Shown here piece by piece: positions 11,856 to 12,073 of a stretch of 12,073 nt of DNA. The number at the start of each line of letters is the position of its first letter. Positions within the stretch are counted from its first letter, which is position 1. Made by a program: the position numbers and the translations under genes. Below the pieces are notes generated by a model. It was not told the origin of the DNA, did not search any database, and was given only the letters and a program-made list of their open reading frames with translations. The stretch comes from SIG565 sp045590755 (lineage in GTDB: Bacteria; Bacillota; Clostridia; Oscillospirales; Acutalibacteraceae). The stretch is taken from assembly GCA_045590755.1 (NCBI GenBank), contig JAZNRP010000025.1:1-12073 (forward strand). The letters run 5' to 3'.

Positions 11856-12073
11856 ATGAAAACTATTAACAAGGTTTGTCAAATTTTTGGTTTGGTTACA
11901 GGCGTTGCCGCAGTGGTAATGTTCTTCACAAACTTTGCTACCATAGTTTCTGCCGACAGCACAATTACTGCAACCGGTGCTCAGTTAGCATTCGGCTCGA
12001 CAGTAAACGGTGCCGCACTCTATAAATCTTACAAGTTACTTTTCTGTTTCTGTGTTGCCGTACTCAGTGTTGT
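11856..12073 (+). CDS. Small membrane protein of unknown function, N-terminal part (runs off right edge)
   Basis: The first 72 codons are visible. ATG 11856 follows an excellent AGGAGG (11842-11847) that overlaps the rpmG stop, so the two genes should be translated from one transcript. The peptide starts MKTINKVCQIFGLVTG, has a hydrophobic helix at about 10-32, a short polar Ser/Thr/Gly-rich loop at about 33-58 ending in NGAALYKSYK, and a second helix from about 59. It does not look like SecE, the expected neighbour: SecE is short, with a charged cytoplasmic start and a single conserved C-terminal helix. I do not recognise a family. Topology is predicted by eye. Confidence 0.8.
   Translation, partial: MKTINKVCQIFGLVTGVAAVVMFFTNFATIVSADSTITATGAQLAFGSTVNGAALYKSYKLLFCFCVAVLSV

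Noticed and set aside
11856..12073. Identification as secE
   Set aside because: Position after rpmG suggests it, but the visible N-terminus has an early helix, a Ser/Thr/Gly loop and a second helix, unlike SecE.
1..12073. CRISPR arrays, tRNA or rRNA genes
   Set aside because: No regularly spaced repeats and no cloverleaf or rRNA-like conserved stretches were seen on either strand.

Overview
The window looks like chromosomal DNA of a low-to-mid GC Gram-positive anaerobe, most likely a member of Clostridia (Oscillospiraceae/Ruminococcaceae-like). This rests on strong AGGAGG-type ribosome binding sites, frequent TTG/GTG starts, sigma-A type promoters with 17-bp spacers, short U-rich terminators, genes packed a few bases apart, and Firmicutes-type cell-wall and RNA genes. 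The species cannot be fixed from sequence alone. Most of the window is housekeeping DNA; the accessory parts are an insertion-sequence end at the left edge and a small regulator/SLOG islet near 3.0-3.8 kb.

Layout. Bases 1-140 look like the left end of an IS3-family element with the first 19 codons of its transposase on the minus strand. Next, on the minus strand, comes an operon tsaE-tsaB-rpiB (1730 to 169): two subunits of the tRNA t6A machinery plus ribose-5-phosphate isomerase B. Back-to-back promoters at 1746-1810 separate it from a plus-strand ftsW/rodA-type glycosyltransferase gene (1836-2969) that ends in a bidirectional terminator. An islet follows (3035-3800): an XRE-family regulator on the minus strand and, divergently, a SLOG-like protein. 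Two matching palindromes sit between them, one inside the SLOG promoter. A minus-strand operon runs from 8592 to 3873: alpha/beta hydrolase, membrane-anchored MurF-like ligase, D-Ala-D-Ala ligase, and a CDF cation exporter with an apparently doubled C-terminal domain. Divergent from it, murA (8847-10127) has a consensus promoter and its own terminator. Then come walJ and rlmH, overlapping by 4 bp. A terminator hairpin after rlmH also contains a strong promoter. That promoter would drive rpmG (ribosomal protein L33) and a partial gene for a small unknown membrane protein that runs off the right edge.

How the genes fit together. Several genes serve peptidoglycan synthesis. MurA makes the first committed precursor, Ddl makes D-Ala-D-Ala, the MurF-like ligase would attach it, and the FtsW/RodA-type protein polymerises lipid II. 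WalJ belongs to a family linked to wall homeostasis in Bacillota. The other genes support translation (TsaE/TsaB, RlmH, L33). The least familiar elements are the XRE/SLOG divergon with its tandem operators, the MurF with a membrane domain in place of the usual N-terminal domain, and the uncharacterised membrane gene after rpmG.
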